Shown here: in pieces, positions 10,108-19,820 of the stretch
Numbering within the stretch: position 1 is the first letter of the stretch
How the letters are laid out: each line of letters begins with the position of its first letter
Source of the DNA: Asparagopsis taxiformis
Lineage: Eukaryota > Rhodophyta > Florideophyceae > Bonnemaisoniales > Bonnemaisoniaceae
NCBI GenBank assembly: GCA_030407315.1
Contig: JALQPE010002403.1
Coordinates: forward strand, 310,001-374,000
Direction of reading: 5' to 3'
Length of the DNA: 64,000 nt
Made by a program: the position numbers and the translations under genes
Notes under the pieces: model-generated
What the model was told of the DNA's origin: nothing
The model's database searches: none
Seen by the model: the letters and a program-made list of their open reading frames with translations, nothing else

Positions 10108-11301
10108 ATGGCCGAATCAGCCCATTCTGTTCCAGCTCAGACCCATGCGTCCAGTGATCTATTTGAGCCTTTTGCACCGGCAACCAGAATAGACGCGAAC
10201 GGTGCTATGCAGAAAACAGTCCCGGAGGTGCAATTGGATGCTAGCGCCACCGTTTCCTCATCAGACCAGCCAACTATTGCTGTCGATACTGTGCAAGACA
10301 ATGAACACCAGACCCGTTCTGCAGGACCCTGGGAAACGCGATGGCAGGCTGCTCCAGCCGAATGGCGACATTTTGTAGTGAATATGGAGAAGCGTTTCGG
10401 ATTGTCGCAAGGGGAAGAAGCGAAAATTCAAGCCAAGAATTCCAACTATGTAGCGACGCCACCTCTATCCGGCAATGGCGGAATCGGCTCCTCAATGATA
10501 ATGGGAACGGTGGGTTTGTTTGGCAAGGCTTTGATGAACACATTGAACTCGCTACACACATATCAGATGGACATACTCTATAATGCAATTGAAACTCGTC
10601 AAAATGGTCAAGGACTATTAAGCTTCAGCAATCACCAATCCGTCGCAGATGACCCCTTCCTAATGGGCGCTCTACTGCCGCAGCGAATTTTGTTGAGACC
10701 TGAAATCATGCGATGGGGCCTTTGCTCGCTTGATATATGTTTTCAGAACGCTCTTGTGAGTAGAACTTTACGACTTGGAAAAGCGCTTCCGATGAGGCGA
10801 CGAGGAGGAATAACACAGCCATTTCTCACTGATGTGGGTGAAAAACTCTCCCGTGGTGACTGGGTGCACATATTCCCAGAAGGCAGGGTGCGTCAGACTG
10901 GGATGGGTTACATGAAGCGAGGCGTCGGAAAAATGCTAGCCATGGCATATGAAGCCAATGAAGGCTTGCCACTCATCGTTCCTCTGTATCACGAGGGCGC
11001 AGAAACAGTCATGCCGCAGAAAGAAAATTCAAACGAGCTCAAGTCGGTTATACCGCGTGTCGGTAAAAAGTTGTTCGCGCTCGCAGGTGAGCCAGTTGAT
11101 GTATCTCATATCTTCGATCGACTAATGCCAGACTGCCTGGCTGCAGGTGGCACCAAGAACGATCCACCTGCATGTGTTCGCGTTTACGAGGAAGTTTCAG
11201 ACTTTTTGGGTATCGCTTTGAGATTGCTGCGAGCTGACTTGCGACATAGGGTGCGAAAGGACCATGATACAAATCTGGGCGATCCTTACGAATACTCTTG
11301 A
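10108..11301 (+). CDS. TAZ: Tafazzin-like phospholipid-lysophospholipid transacylase
   Basis: The 397-residue protein starts at an ATG at 10108. Residues 1-75 are not conserved. The PlsC/LPLAT acyltransferase domain follows, with the catalytic H-x4-D motif in NHQSVADDP near residue 175, the substrate motif FPEGRVRQTG near 255, and GVGKML just after it. The W-V-H-I-F-P-E-G-R context and overall arrangement match tafazzin rather than glycerol-phosphate acyltransferases. Tafazzin remodels the acyl chains of cardiolipin in mitochondrial membranes. It is about 100 residues longer than human tafazzin, mostly at the N-terminus. An AATAAA signal (11344-11349, in gaataaact) lies about 45 bases after the stop, which itself is about 100 bases from the convergent BSD gene. 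Confidence 0.9.
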   Translation: MAESAHSVPAQTHASSDLFEPFAPATRIDANGAMQKTVPEVQLDASATVSSSDQPTIAVDTVQDNEHQTRSAGPWETRWQAAPAEWRHFVVNMEKRFGLSQGEEAKIQAKNSNYVATPPLSGNGGIGSSMIMGTVGLFGKALMNTLNSLHTYQMDILYNAIETRQNGQGLLSFSNHQSVADDPFLMGALLPQRILLRPEIMRWGLCSLDICFQNALVSRTLRLGKALPMRRRGGITQPFLTDVGEKLSRGDWVHIFPEGRVRQTGMGYMKRGVGKMLAMAYEANEGLPLIVPLYHEGAETVMPQKENSNELKSVIPRVGKKLFALAGEPVDVSHIFDRLMPDCLAAGGTKNDPPACVRVYEEVSDFLGIALRLLRADLRHRVRKDHDTNLGDPYEYS

Positions 11302-11402
11302 CCACATGAGAACGCATTATAACAGTTAGTTTAGAAGAGGAGAATAAACTGGTGTTCTCAACCGCTGCCTACCGACCACGATTATTTCGCCTTCGTTATA
11401 AC

Positions 11403-12752
11403 TTATTCCCAATCATCGTCCTCCCAGTCATCATCTTCCTTAAATTCAACCGTTGTAGCGACGTCCTCTTTAGACTCAGACGGCGCCTCTTTCTTCTCGG
11501 TCTTCTCCGTTTGCAGAGTTTGTTTCTCATCCACTGTTGAACCAGCCGTAGCAGCTTCTTGCTCCGCTGCATCAGCAGCTGCAGCATTCTGTTCCGCAAC
11601 AGGATTCGCTGAGGCACTGGTAATCTGCTCAGATTCACCTGCATTGTCATCTGGCTCTAAAGATGGAACGGGTACAGATGCACCGTCAGTCGTGACTTGC
11701 ACATCATCATCAACCTCCCAATCATCATCACCCCAACCATCATCATTGTCATCCTCATCCACGACATTCTCCGCTCTTTCCAGCAATTTCTGCCTTCTCT
11801 CCTCCTCCTTCTCAAGCACGTGTTTCGCAAAGTAGTAGCGCATCCAAAACGTATCCTCGTCAACGATTCGCGGCACTACACGCTCATACAACTCTGCAAT
11901 AGAGTCATGCGTATCCAGAACCTGGATACAAGTTTCGACATAATCGTCCAAGTTGAACGACTTTCCCCATTGCTCAAACGCATCAAGATCTTTCGCGGGC
12001 TCGCAATACGTATCAGGATTTGCTTGCAATTCAAAGATGCGCTTTTCAAAACGTGTTTTAGGCACTGACGCAACGGGTGTCTGCTGCTGCTCATCATCAT
12101 CATCATTGGCAGTTTGCCACAAGCCGGACCACAGGTCGCCAACGGTCTGTCCGACGATGGAATTGGATATAGTCTCGCCCATCTTGGCAATTTCACTGTT
12201 CACATCCAAGTTTTCGGAAACAGCCGCGACGGGCAGGACGCCCATTGCGGATTCGGCGGACATGAGCTCCAGATTTCTGTCAATAGCGTGCGTCTGCGCG
12301 GCAGACTCGTCGGACGGCGGCAAGGATTCGTTTGCCTTTGCGAGAATAGCAGCCTCCATCGCTTCGGCATTTCGCTGCACGGATTCGGCGACGGACTTCA
12401 TAGAGCCTGTGATATTGGCGAGCGCGTTTTCATCTGACGCCAGGGCGCCTATCTGGGCGGTGAAATCACGACTGACTTGGTCTAATGGGGCGAGTCGATC
12501 GGTGACATTTCTGCGCAGTGATTCCAAGCCCGGTTGACCGTCTCTGACTGCGCTGGTAACCTTTCCGGTGACGGAGGTTGCAAAGCTCCATATGGTATCA
12601 GCGGCCTGTCCGAAGGCCTCGTCGATGTTGTTGTCTATTTGGTCGACAGCTGCCTGCAGTTCGCCCATGGTCATGTCCTCGATGTCTGGCGGCTGGTCGG
12701 ATGCATCGTGGTGCGTGGGATTGGTGTTTGCGCTAGGTGTTGGAATACTCAT
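11403..12752 (-). CDS. BSD-domain protein
   Basis: The first ATG of the open frame is at 12752; the frame is open further upstream only from a TTG. The protein has 449 residues. Residues 1-230 are alanine/serine-rich with amphipathic helices (V-A-x-S-V-Q-R patterns), as in SYAP1/BSDC1-like proteins. A BSD domain spans about 240-315 and contains the paired aromatic residues (FWMRYYFAKH). The C-terminal third is acidic and low in complexity (DDGWGDDDWE near 335) and ends in a repeated D-D-W-E motif. BSD domains occur in TFIIH p62, synapse-associated proteins and plant plastid or vesicle proteins. The layout resembles BSDC1, whose function is poorly defined. It is convergent with tafazzin. Confidence 0.8.
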   Translation of the reverse strand: MSIPTPSANTNPTHHDASDQPPDIEDMTMGELQAAVDQIDNNIDEAFGQAADTIWSFATSVTGKVTSAVRDGQPGLESLRRNVTDRLAPLDQVSRDFTAQIGALASDENALANITGSMKSVAESVQRNAEAMEAAILAKANESLPPSDESAAQTHAIDRNLELMSAESAMGVLPVAAVSENLDVNSEIAKMGETISNSIVGQTVGDLWSGLWQTANDDDDEQQQTPVASVPKTRFEKRIFELQANPDTYCEPAKDLDAFEQWGKSFNLDDYVETCIQVLDTHDSIAELYERVVPRIVDEDTFWMRYYFAKHVLEKEEERRQKLLERAENVVDEDDNDDGWGDDDWEVDDDVQVTTDGASVPVPSLEPDDNAGESEQITSASANPVAEQNAAAADAAEQEAATAGSTVDEKQTLQTEKTEKKEAPSESKEDVATTVEFKEDDDWEDDDWE

Positions 12753-13505
12753 TGTTACCGCGGTTGGTGAGTGAGTGAGTGAATGATGGACGGGAAAGCG
12801 ATGACGGTGACAAAAGTGAGGTGGGTAGTGTGATTGCAGACGAGAGGCTATCGGGGATACTGGAAGCAACTGACAGAAAAGTGTTTTCAACTAAATTAAT
12901 TTAGTGTACGCTAATGGGGCGGAAGCGGGGCGCGCGAGGTGGGGCGGGGCAGAGTAAGTGACAAGGCGAAGAGTTTAGCGTGATGCGCAACAATCAAATT
13001 ACAGTCACACGTGGAAGGAGCAATAGTGCGATCAGCAACTCAAACTGTCATAAACTAAATGAACATGGCTCTACGGATACGTTGCAAGCTATGCCATTTG
13101 TATGCGCCAACTCGCTTCAACCGCGCGCAACTCGCAGTTGGATTGACAAGGCAACCTCGTGACTTGATTGTCGAGCACATGCGCCCACTTCATATCTGTC
13201 AGCGCCCAATAGAAAATAAACTTCCCAACGCTGTCGTCGCATCTTTCATAAATCAATCAAGCTCTTGCATCTTTGCCACGGTATCACATCACCGTTTAAT
13301 AGAGGTTTACAATTCAACCGTTACATACATCCGCCCCTGTTACTCATCACGTCTGCGGAAAATTCTTCTCATTTTCTTCGCAACCACAATAGTGCAGCGT
13401 CATTTCTTCCAATCAATTCACTATGCAAAGCATCTCCTGAACACGGAACCTATCCAAAACACAATTAATCATTCGTTAGATCACCCAGTCATAAAAGCGA
13501 ATCAT
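12753..13505. other. Intergenic region
   Basis: About 750 bases lie between the BSD gene start and the HEAT gene stop, both on the minus strand. The part near 12760-12960 is the likely BSD promoter. A possible 3' exon of the HEAT gene lies at 13421-13449 (see that entry). No independent gene is seen. Confidence 0.5.
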
Positions 13506-13529
13506 TCAAAGACCGCAAAAGCGCATACC
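13450..13529 (-). other. Possible 80-base intron at the 3' end of the HEAT gene
   Basis: On the minus strand AAAG is followed by GTATGC at 13529, there is CTAAC about 30 bases before the end, and GGATAG ends at 13450. The size fits the other introns here (83-105). Splicing would replace the last six or so residues by SVFRRCFA. The unspliced frame also stops soon, so coding evidence does not separate the two. Confidence 0.35.
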
Positions 13530-16004
13530 TTTCCTTCTAGTCACTGGTCGGTCAGAGTTCTTAGATTCCTTGTGCTTCGATTTCACGTCGCCCCCGTTCG
13601 CTTCCGCCTTGGAACTCCCCGTTTTCGACTTGTCTTCTCGAGACTTGCTCACGGAAACCGCATTCGCAAGATGGTTTGCTGACGCCGTCACGTCGCTAGC
13701 CGCAGGTCCCCCAGCCGCTCCCAGCACGCTGTGAGTGACAACCGTTTGCTTTGCTCCAGACGCTCCATCAGTGTTGTTAGTGAATGACGCGTTTCGACGC
13801 ATCGGTCCATTAAACTCGGGATTTGGATTGCTCTCGGAATTTCCTTCCTTGTTCGCTTGACTCGATTTCTTTTTTTGACGCTGGATGAAAAACTTCCGCT
13901 CCGCTAGTTCCTTCTTCGCATTCTCACTTTCCTCATTCGCTGATCGCGGCGGCATGTTCGCAATCGTATCCTTAACGATTTCAGCTTCCCGCCGCACTTC
14001 ATCATCTGAATCATTCAACAAAGACTCCATCGCCGCTTTGAATGCAGACTTTGAACCACATGCAACCGACACCTCCGGCATTAACCGCACAAGCCGCAAC
14101 CGCACATTCGCCACCGGATCTCTAGACAAACTCAACAGTTCCGATGCAAACAAGTAAGTGAACAATCTATTACTCAATACCTTCAGCGCAACAGTGCTGC
14201 CGTCAATATACGCTAACCGCGTCCAGTATACCTTCCCTCGAGCCCATTCCGATCGAAAATGTTTCAAGATGTGATCTCGTCTCCTCACATCTGGAATAAA
14301 TCGTACTACTGAAACCAGTGCTGAAATTGATGCCTTTCTTACGAGGTACGTCGACTCTCGTGCCATTTGGAATAGTAATGGGGCTACATGCTCGCACAGC
14401 ATGTCTTGCGGAATTCGGTTTGCACATTGATCAATTTGTTTGGCAAGCAGCTCCTGCGTTCGCCATGAATCGTGTGCCATAGTTTCCAATGACTTGAACA
14501 CAGGTGCAAGCTCCCGCGCGGGTGAGCTCTTCGAATTAGGATTTATCTTGGCGCCATCTTTAGTACCAGACGCAAGCAGAGTTAAAAGTTCTGCAAAATG
14601 CGCCAGTGAATTCATGCGAACCTGTGGATTCTGATCCGTCATGAGGTCCGCAATGGCTTGCAAAATTTCGTCTCGCAGTTCGCCATTACCAAGAACGCGC
14701 GATGTTTCATGGATACCTGCCGCGAGGGTGGCACGCGTCTCCACATCGGTATCGGCAGAAAGTGCTTGCACGACACCACGGATCTTCTCAGGTCGCTTTT
14801 CACCACACACAAGGGCAACTGCAGGTACATTGAAGGCACACCAATGTCGCACTGTGGGTCCGTTGCATGTCACCATCCGGCGTAATGCATTGAGAGCTGT
14901 ATTCCAAGTTTCTTCATTTGCAAAAAGCGGATTGACTGCACATAAAAAGTATCCGTACACCTCGGAGAAAATTTCCAACATCAGATAGGTATCATCATCC
15001 ACCGTCCTGAGATCGGAGGAAGCAACCGTACTGGCATTGGCACACTCCCTGAGGAAAGTGGGTAGCAACATGCTCTTGAAACTGGGAGAGCTTTGGCATT
15101 CTTCTTTATGGGCTTCGGCAGATCTAGCAACTGCTCTCATAGCGGCGGCGCGTACGCGTGCATTTTCATCAGACATAAGGGTGTCGAGCTTTGGCCACAA
15201 TTGCTTTTCGGATATGCGTAGAGGGAGTTTTGCACCGACAGAAGCGAGAGATTGCGCAATCATGGCGCGTACGGAAGGGTCCTGATCATCGCACAGGCGC
15301 ATTGCTTGGGCGAGGAACTGCTCTTCGAGTTCCTTTGCGGTGAGTGCATCGTTGAGGGAACCGATGATGCGTGCGGCGAGTCGTCGAGATTCGACGGTGG
15401 TACTGGAAGCTCTGTCCACGGTCGCAGGGACGACGAGAGACAAGACGTCATCACGCTTGACCTGGGGCAACATCATGGATAGGATTTCGCCCCATGCATC
15501 AAACACGTCACCGCTTTCGCTCATCTGAATGATTCGCAATGCAGCGATAACGATGCGCTTTGCCACGGATTCAGGTATGCGCATGTTGACAACAAAGTAG
15601 AGTGCTTCTGCGGCGGCCATTTGCACGTCCTCCTTCCATCTGACGGCGTCTCGACAGATCTCGGGGACCATGATCTGGAGGGTGTCATCGGGGCAATGCT
15701 CAAGAAACTGGGGAAACTGGAAGAGGACGGCGAGTCGCTCGAGGTCGGAACCGTCGAGGAGGACGAGGGTTGCATTGGCCACGCTGGTAAGCACGTCATC
15801 GTTGAGCACGACAAATTCCACACCGCCGGTGTCCGCATCGTACGGGGCGGTGGGCTTGGGCTCATCGTCGGTTTCGTCGAGTGGAACGGCAGGGTCGTGG
15901 TCGTCGAGAGCGGCGTCGTCTACGGCAGGATCGGATACGAGATGGAGATTTGGGGCGGCCGGGTCCGGCGTGGCAGCGCGGGGCGCTGGCGGTTCGGCCG
16001 CCAT
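13506..16004 (-). CDS. HEAT-repeat protein, PP4R1/PP2A-A-like regulator (paralogue 1)
   Basis: This 832-residue protein starts at the ATG at 16004. A disordered acidic/proline N-terminus (1-75) precedes an almost continuous alpha-solenoid (about 80-650) of HEAT-like repeats, for example DEVRREAEIV and RMNSLAHFAELL. A basic, serine-rich tail follows (about 680-832). The repeats most resemble the regulatory A subunits of PP2A-like phosphatases, especially PP4R1, which scaffold a catalytic subunit. It is clearly paralogous to the gene at 24316-27129: shared landmarks are S-G-D-V-F-D-A-W-G-E-I-L and M-V-T-C-N-G-P-T-V-R. The frame ends with RRKGMRFCGL. A GTATGC donor at 13529, a CTAAC branch-like site and a TAG acceptor at 13450 would define an 80-base intron giving a different ending (stop at 13421). 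I cannot decide between them. Confidence 0.75.
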   Translation of the reverse strand: MAAEPPAPRAATPDPAAPNLHLVSDPAVDDAALDDHDPAVPLDETDDEPKPTAPYDADTGGVEFVVLNDDVLTSVANATLVLLDGSDLERLAVLFQFPQFLEHCPDDTLQIMVPEICRDAVRWKEDVQMAAAEALYFVVNMRIPESVAKRIVIAALRIIQMSESGDVFDAWGEILSMMLPQVKRDDVLSLVVPATVDRASSTTVESRRLAARIIGSLNDALTAKELEEQFLAQAMRLCDDQDPSVRAMIAQSLASVGAKLPLRISEKQLWPKLDTLMSDENARVRAAAMRAVARSAEAHKEECQSSPSFKSMLLPTFLRECANASTVASSDLRTVDDDTYLMLEIFSEVYGYFLCAVNPLFANEETWNTALNALRRMVTCNGPTVRHWCAFNVPAVALVCGEKRPEKIRGVVQALSADTDVETRATLAAGIHETSRVLGNGELRDEILQAIADLMTDQNPQVRMNSLAHFAELLTLLASGTKDGAKINPNSKSSPARELAPVFKSLETMAHDSWRTQELLAKQIDQCANRIPQDMLCEHVAPLLFQMARESTYLVRKASISALVSVVRFIPDVRRRDHILKHFRSEWARGKVYWTRLAYIDGSTVALKVLSNRLFTYLFASELLSLSRDPVANVRLRLVRLMPEVSVACGSKSAFKAAMESLLNDSDDEVRREAEIVKDTIANMPPRSANEESENAKKELAERKFFIQRQKKKSSQANKEGNSESNPNPEFNGPMRRNASFTNNTDGASGAKQTVVTHSVLGAAGGPAASDVTASANHLANAVSVSKSREDKSKTGSSKAEANGGDVKSKHKESKNSDRPVTRRKGMRFCGL

Positions 16005-17104
16005 GCAGTTTGCGTGCAGATTGGTCGATGGGCTGGTTGCTGAGCGGGTCGTGTGTGGGAGGATGAATGAGGGATGGCGATTGTGGATGAGGAGGTGATG
16101 GGCGGGAGCGTGTGGCGACGGTGCGGACGCGATGGTCTGTCAGGTTGGGGCGGGACAGGAAAAAGATGTTGGGGGGAAGCTGAAAGAGGCGGGGGCCGCT
16201 TTTTGCCGTTTAAGCGAATATATGATTGCTGTACGATACTGTAATAAAAGTACAAAGTTGGGTGACGCGGGTGCGCGCAGAGCGACCCTATAGGACCGGT
16301 CGTGACGGGGCAGGTATGTGCGTTGTGCGTCGTACAATTTGAAAAGTAATTCAAATTTGAGTGAGCCCCTTAAATTACTGTTCACATGAGATGAATGGCG
16401 TGCGCATGAGTGACAAGGCGAATGCTCAACGTACCCTTGGTTACCCCAAACTCCCATCCCATTCGGTCCATCTCGAAATGGTCCGCGATCCCATTTTTAA
16501 AATAGCTCTGCTTATATTGGCCTGGCCATTCCGACCTCACCGTCCGCTCCGACGCGGCGCTCTACGAGTGCTACACTCCCCCTGGCCGACTGTAAAGACG
16601 CGACGCGACAAGACCAAGCGCTGTGGAAACATTGTGCCCTTTACACAGTCTTGTTCTCGATCCAAGTGTGTGCGCCGCGCCAACAGATCCATTGCGTAGC
16701 ACCAATCAATTTTCGCATTCTTCTGTTTGCTGCACTCCAGCCAACTTTCGCACCCTTATGTAATTACCTGCCACCTAAACTACAGTAAACGCTTCACAAC
16801 TTGACGCTCAATGCAATGCGCAACAAACTCTATTAATGCATGCACCGTTGTATCCCGCCTTACATCAGTTAACGATTTAACGAGTCAGCTAAAATCCACT
16901 GGACCGGACCGTTTACGCGTCAAAAGGGTCCGCTAAACTCAAATATTTTAAACTTTTTTCAGTTTCCACTAAAAATATTCAGCTACACTCCTACTACATT
17001 GTCCTAATGCTAACGCCACCTCAACCGTTCCATAACCTTCACGTCATTCTGCGTCCCCTTCAACTTACCAACCTCTCCCCCTTCCGCCGCAAACCTTCTC
17101 TCTG
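16005..17104. other. Bidirectional promoter region between HEAT and BAG genes
   Basis: About 1.1 kb lies between divergent starts. It is GC-rich next to the HEAT gene and becomes A/T-rich near 16880-16990. No gene-like frame is seen; the short frames have no recognisable content. Confidence 0.5.
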
Positions 17105-18433
17105 ATGCACAAACAACTTCCCTACATTCCTAACGTTACAATTCCCTATTCAAGATGGTCTCAACATCGAGCTGAAAACGGTCTCATCTACCTCTCCCAT
17201 CCGCAAACAGGTGAGGTCAAATGGCTCTGGTCCCGTCATCACGACCCCATATCCTCTCACGACTATCTCGTCAACACAATTACCGGAAAGCGTCAATGGG
17301 TCACCAGCGAAAACGAACATCTCTGTCCCATTCATCCTGTCACCGAACCAGCTCCTGCCCCTGTTGAAAACAACCTCCATGCTGCCAGGTCCAGAAAAAA
17401 GAACGATGCAACTCGCCCTCTCACTTCTGCTCCTACCTCATCCATCATCAAATCCAGGCCGCCACCTGTTGTGCAAACCCCGCGTCCAACCAATCCATTC
17501 ACGGACATGCCAAAGCCGCCACCCAAAGCCAGGACCGACCTAAAATCGCAAGCGACTAAGCCGCAAACTCATGCGTACCGAGAAATGCAACCGCCTAAAT
17601 CGCTCGCCCTGGCCCCAGATGAAGCGCTCATGGTTGTCCCCGAATCTGGCAGGCGTTATATTTACAACAAAACCACCAGAACCTCACGATGGCTTCCGGA
17701 GCGCGATGGTAGCCCTGCTTCAGTCCCCACCACAGGTAAAGGTCGTAGGTCATCTAGACCCGCTTCCTCCCCTGATTCTGTTATCACACCCCATGGTGCC
17801 AACAACGTTTCTGTAGACGAAGGCTTAGCTGCTGCCGTCCAGAAAGCTTCCATTACGTCACCGACAAGGCCAAACAGTTTTCCGTCTACTGCGCATCACA
17901 CACCCAACTTGCAACCGAAGCAGCCTGACATTGTATTGCAGAACGGTTCTGCACCGACGACTGCTCATCCCAGTCCGGCTCTAAATGCAACTAGGAGATC
18001 TAGCAACCCGTCGCATATACCATCGGGTCGCAGTAGAATACCGAAAAGTGATACATATACGACCAATGACGCAGCACTCGACATCCAGAGATGTCTCAGA
18101 GCTTATATTGTTAGGAAGGCAGATGTTGCCGGCAAGATGGCGCTGCTGAATACGATCCTTACAGAGATTGAACAATTAACTGGCAACGGAAAGTACGAGA
18201 TGAACTACTTGAGGAAGCTTGTCGACGCTTCTTTCAGCAAAGAGGAGAGGGTGGATGGAGCGCAACGCTTGCTGGAACTGGGCGAATATCTTACTCAGAA
18301 GATGCTGAAAGTCGACCTGGTTGAGTCTGCTGGCAACCAGATCGTTCGTGCAAAGCGAAAGCAAACAGTCAAGATGATCCTGTCCCTCATGGATGAGATT
18401 GATGAACTGCGGAAACAACTGAACGCTATGTAG
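17105..18433 (+). CDS. BAG-domain co-chaperone with WW-like and IQ motifs
   Basis: The 442-residue protein starts at ATG 17105. Three WW-like segments are visible: W18 to W40 (GLIYLSHPQTGEVKWLW), a second ending at W65 (DYLVNTITGKRQW) and a third ending at W196 (RYIYNKTTRTSRW). The middle (80-320) is disordered and proline/serine-rich. An IQ-like calmodulin-binding motif (IQRCLRAYIVRK) lies at 327-338. A BAG domain lies at about 346-440, with the HSP70-contacting last helix pattern VRAKRKQTVKMILSLMDEID. BAG domains stimulate nucleotide exchange on HSP70. Plant BAG5-BAG7 proteins also combine IQ and BAG, which supports the call, but the WW-like segments are extra. The WW assignment is tentative because only one Trp is well placed in repeats 2 and 3. 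Confidence 0.75.
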   Translation: MHKQLPYIPNVTIPYSRWSQHRAENGLIYLSHPQTGEVKWLWSRHHDPISSHDYLVNTITGKRQWVTSENEHLCPIHPVTEPAPAPVENNLHAARSRKKNDATRPLTSAPTSSIIKSRPPPVVQTPRPTNPFTDMPKPPPKARTDLKSQATKPQTHAYREMQPPKSLALAPDEALMVVPESGRRYIYNKTTRTSRWLPERDGSPASVPTTGKGRRSSRPASSPDSVITPHGANNVSVDEGLAAAVQKASITSPTRPNSFPSTAHHTPNLQPKQPDIVLQNGSAPTTAHPSPALNATRRSSNPSHIPSGRSRIPKSDTYTTNDAALDIQRCLRAYIVRKADVAGKMALLNTILTEIEQLTGNGKYEMNYLRKLVDASFSKEERVDGAQRLLELGEYLTQKMLKVDLVESAGNQIVRAKRKQTVKMILSLMDEIDELRKQLNAM

Positions 18434-19152
18434 ACGTAGTTATCTGAAGGTGCGATTAAGATTATTGCAAACAGTGAACGGGTTGGTTTTCATCGTTTGG
18501 ACAAACGTTTGTGGCTGCATGTCTCGAACAGTTTACGTACACGCAGATTTCTCATTGGTTCTAGGCGGCGGCATGCGGGTTAACCACTGGATGAACGCGG
18601 CGTTGAACACACAGCAGCTGCTCTCGTGCGATGAATTGAGTGTGGCAAAGTCTGCGGAGATTATGACGTTTGTAATGTAAAGTATATACGCACTGTTGAT
18701 CAAAATAGCTGCTGCGAGAGCGGAGTATTCCTACGGGACTTGGCGAACATATTCGGCATTGGCGCGACCAACCGAAAAATGCTTTCAACAATTCTCTCTC
18801 CGCACTACATCTTTTCTTAACTGTGCGTTTCGATCGTGGAAGTACATTGTACCCACAACAGGACATGTGACCAGATGGGCCATTCCATGCGGCGCGTTGT
18901 TCGTAAAACGAATTCCATACTACAATGCAATCACCAAACGCCCCGTCATCGACACGCAATATACTCACTTGATTCTTTGCCGTCGCTACCAGCTCAAACT
19001 AACGATATTGATAGCCTTGCGTGTGCGAGACTGCAACATTTATATGCGGTCCACATGTGACTCTACAACAACTCCCGTCACGTAAAATTCACAGTCCATT
19101 CTATTGATCACAACCAACATCTTTACAAAACGAATCGCTCTAGCAAACGCAA
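18434..19152. other. Intergenic region, no gene seen
   Basis: About 720 bases lie between the BAG gene and the small hypothetical gene. Short frames on both strands lack recognisable content. Confidence 0.5.
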
Positions 19153-19614
19153 ATGATCCAACCGTTGGACAAGAGCACCTCCGATTTCGATCACAAAGAA
19201 TTGGACGAAACAACAACCAATTCGGCTCGTGCCATTGCCGACGACCAACCGACAATGGGCAAAGATAGTGGTGCGGTGACTAGTACTGGTCTAAAAAAGA
19301 CGCATGTGCAGAGGATATCCTACTCACAACTAGATTTTGTGGACAAGTGCCGTGTATCAGCTGCTACAGTGCCCACGGACACCAGCAGCCACCTAGAGTC
19401 TGCAGGACAACTGCACAAATCGGTCAATGTTGTTGCAATGGAAAACAAAGATTGTTCTGCGTCAATGATGTCGGTCCGGGCCCCTTTAGAAAAGGACGCC
19501 TTACCCTCTGGTGTGACACAGCCTACAGGATATAGCAGTCATTTCCTGTCGAAAAACACAAACACAGATTCATTGGACGAGGACACACTTGGCTTTTCCG
19601 AAGATGAAGAGTAA
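19153..19614 (+). CDS. Small hypothetical protein, acidic C-terminus
   Basis: A 153-residue frame starts at ATG 19153. It is rich in Ser, Thr, Asp and Glu, has no hydrophobic segment, and ends in an acidic stretch (DSLDEDTLGFSEDEE). A basic, hydrophobic patch near residues 50-65 (KKTHVQRISYSQLDFVDKCR) could be a short linear motif. I recognise no family. It is convergent with the GUCD1-like gene, with about 200 bases between stops. Length and composition make it plausible as a disordered regulatory protein, but chance cannot be excluded. Confidence 0.4.
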   Translation: MIQPLDKSTSDFDHKELDETTTNSARAIADDQPTMGKDSGAVTSTGLKKTHVQRISYSQLDFVDKCRVSAATVPTDTSSHLESAGQLHKSVNVVAMENKDCSASMMSVRAPLEKDALPSGVTQPTGYSSHFLSKNTNTDSLDEDTLGFSEDEE

Positions 19615-19820
19615 TGTAGTTTGAATATATGTTACCACTCTGTCGTCCCCCCTGATCATGGTCTCAGCTTTTGCACTCCAGCAATATGTCATCAACTTGA
19701 TATTATAGAAGCGGTGTTTAAATCTGCTCCGCAACGGAAGTAGGCGGTGCAGAAAATCGAGTATTCGGGCAGATATTCGTATCTTGAAGTTTTGGTCAAG
19801 TCTTGTGCAAATTGAGCTGT

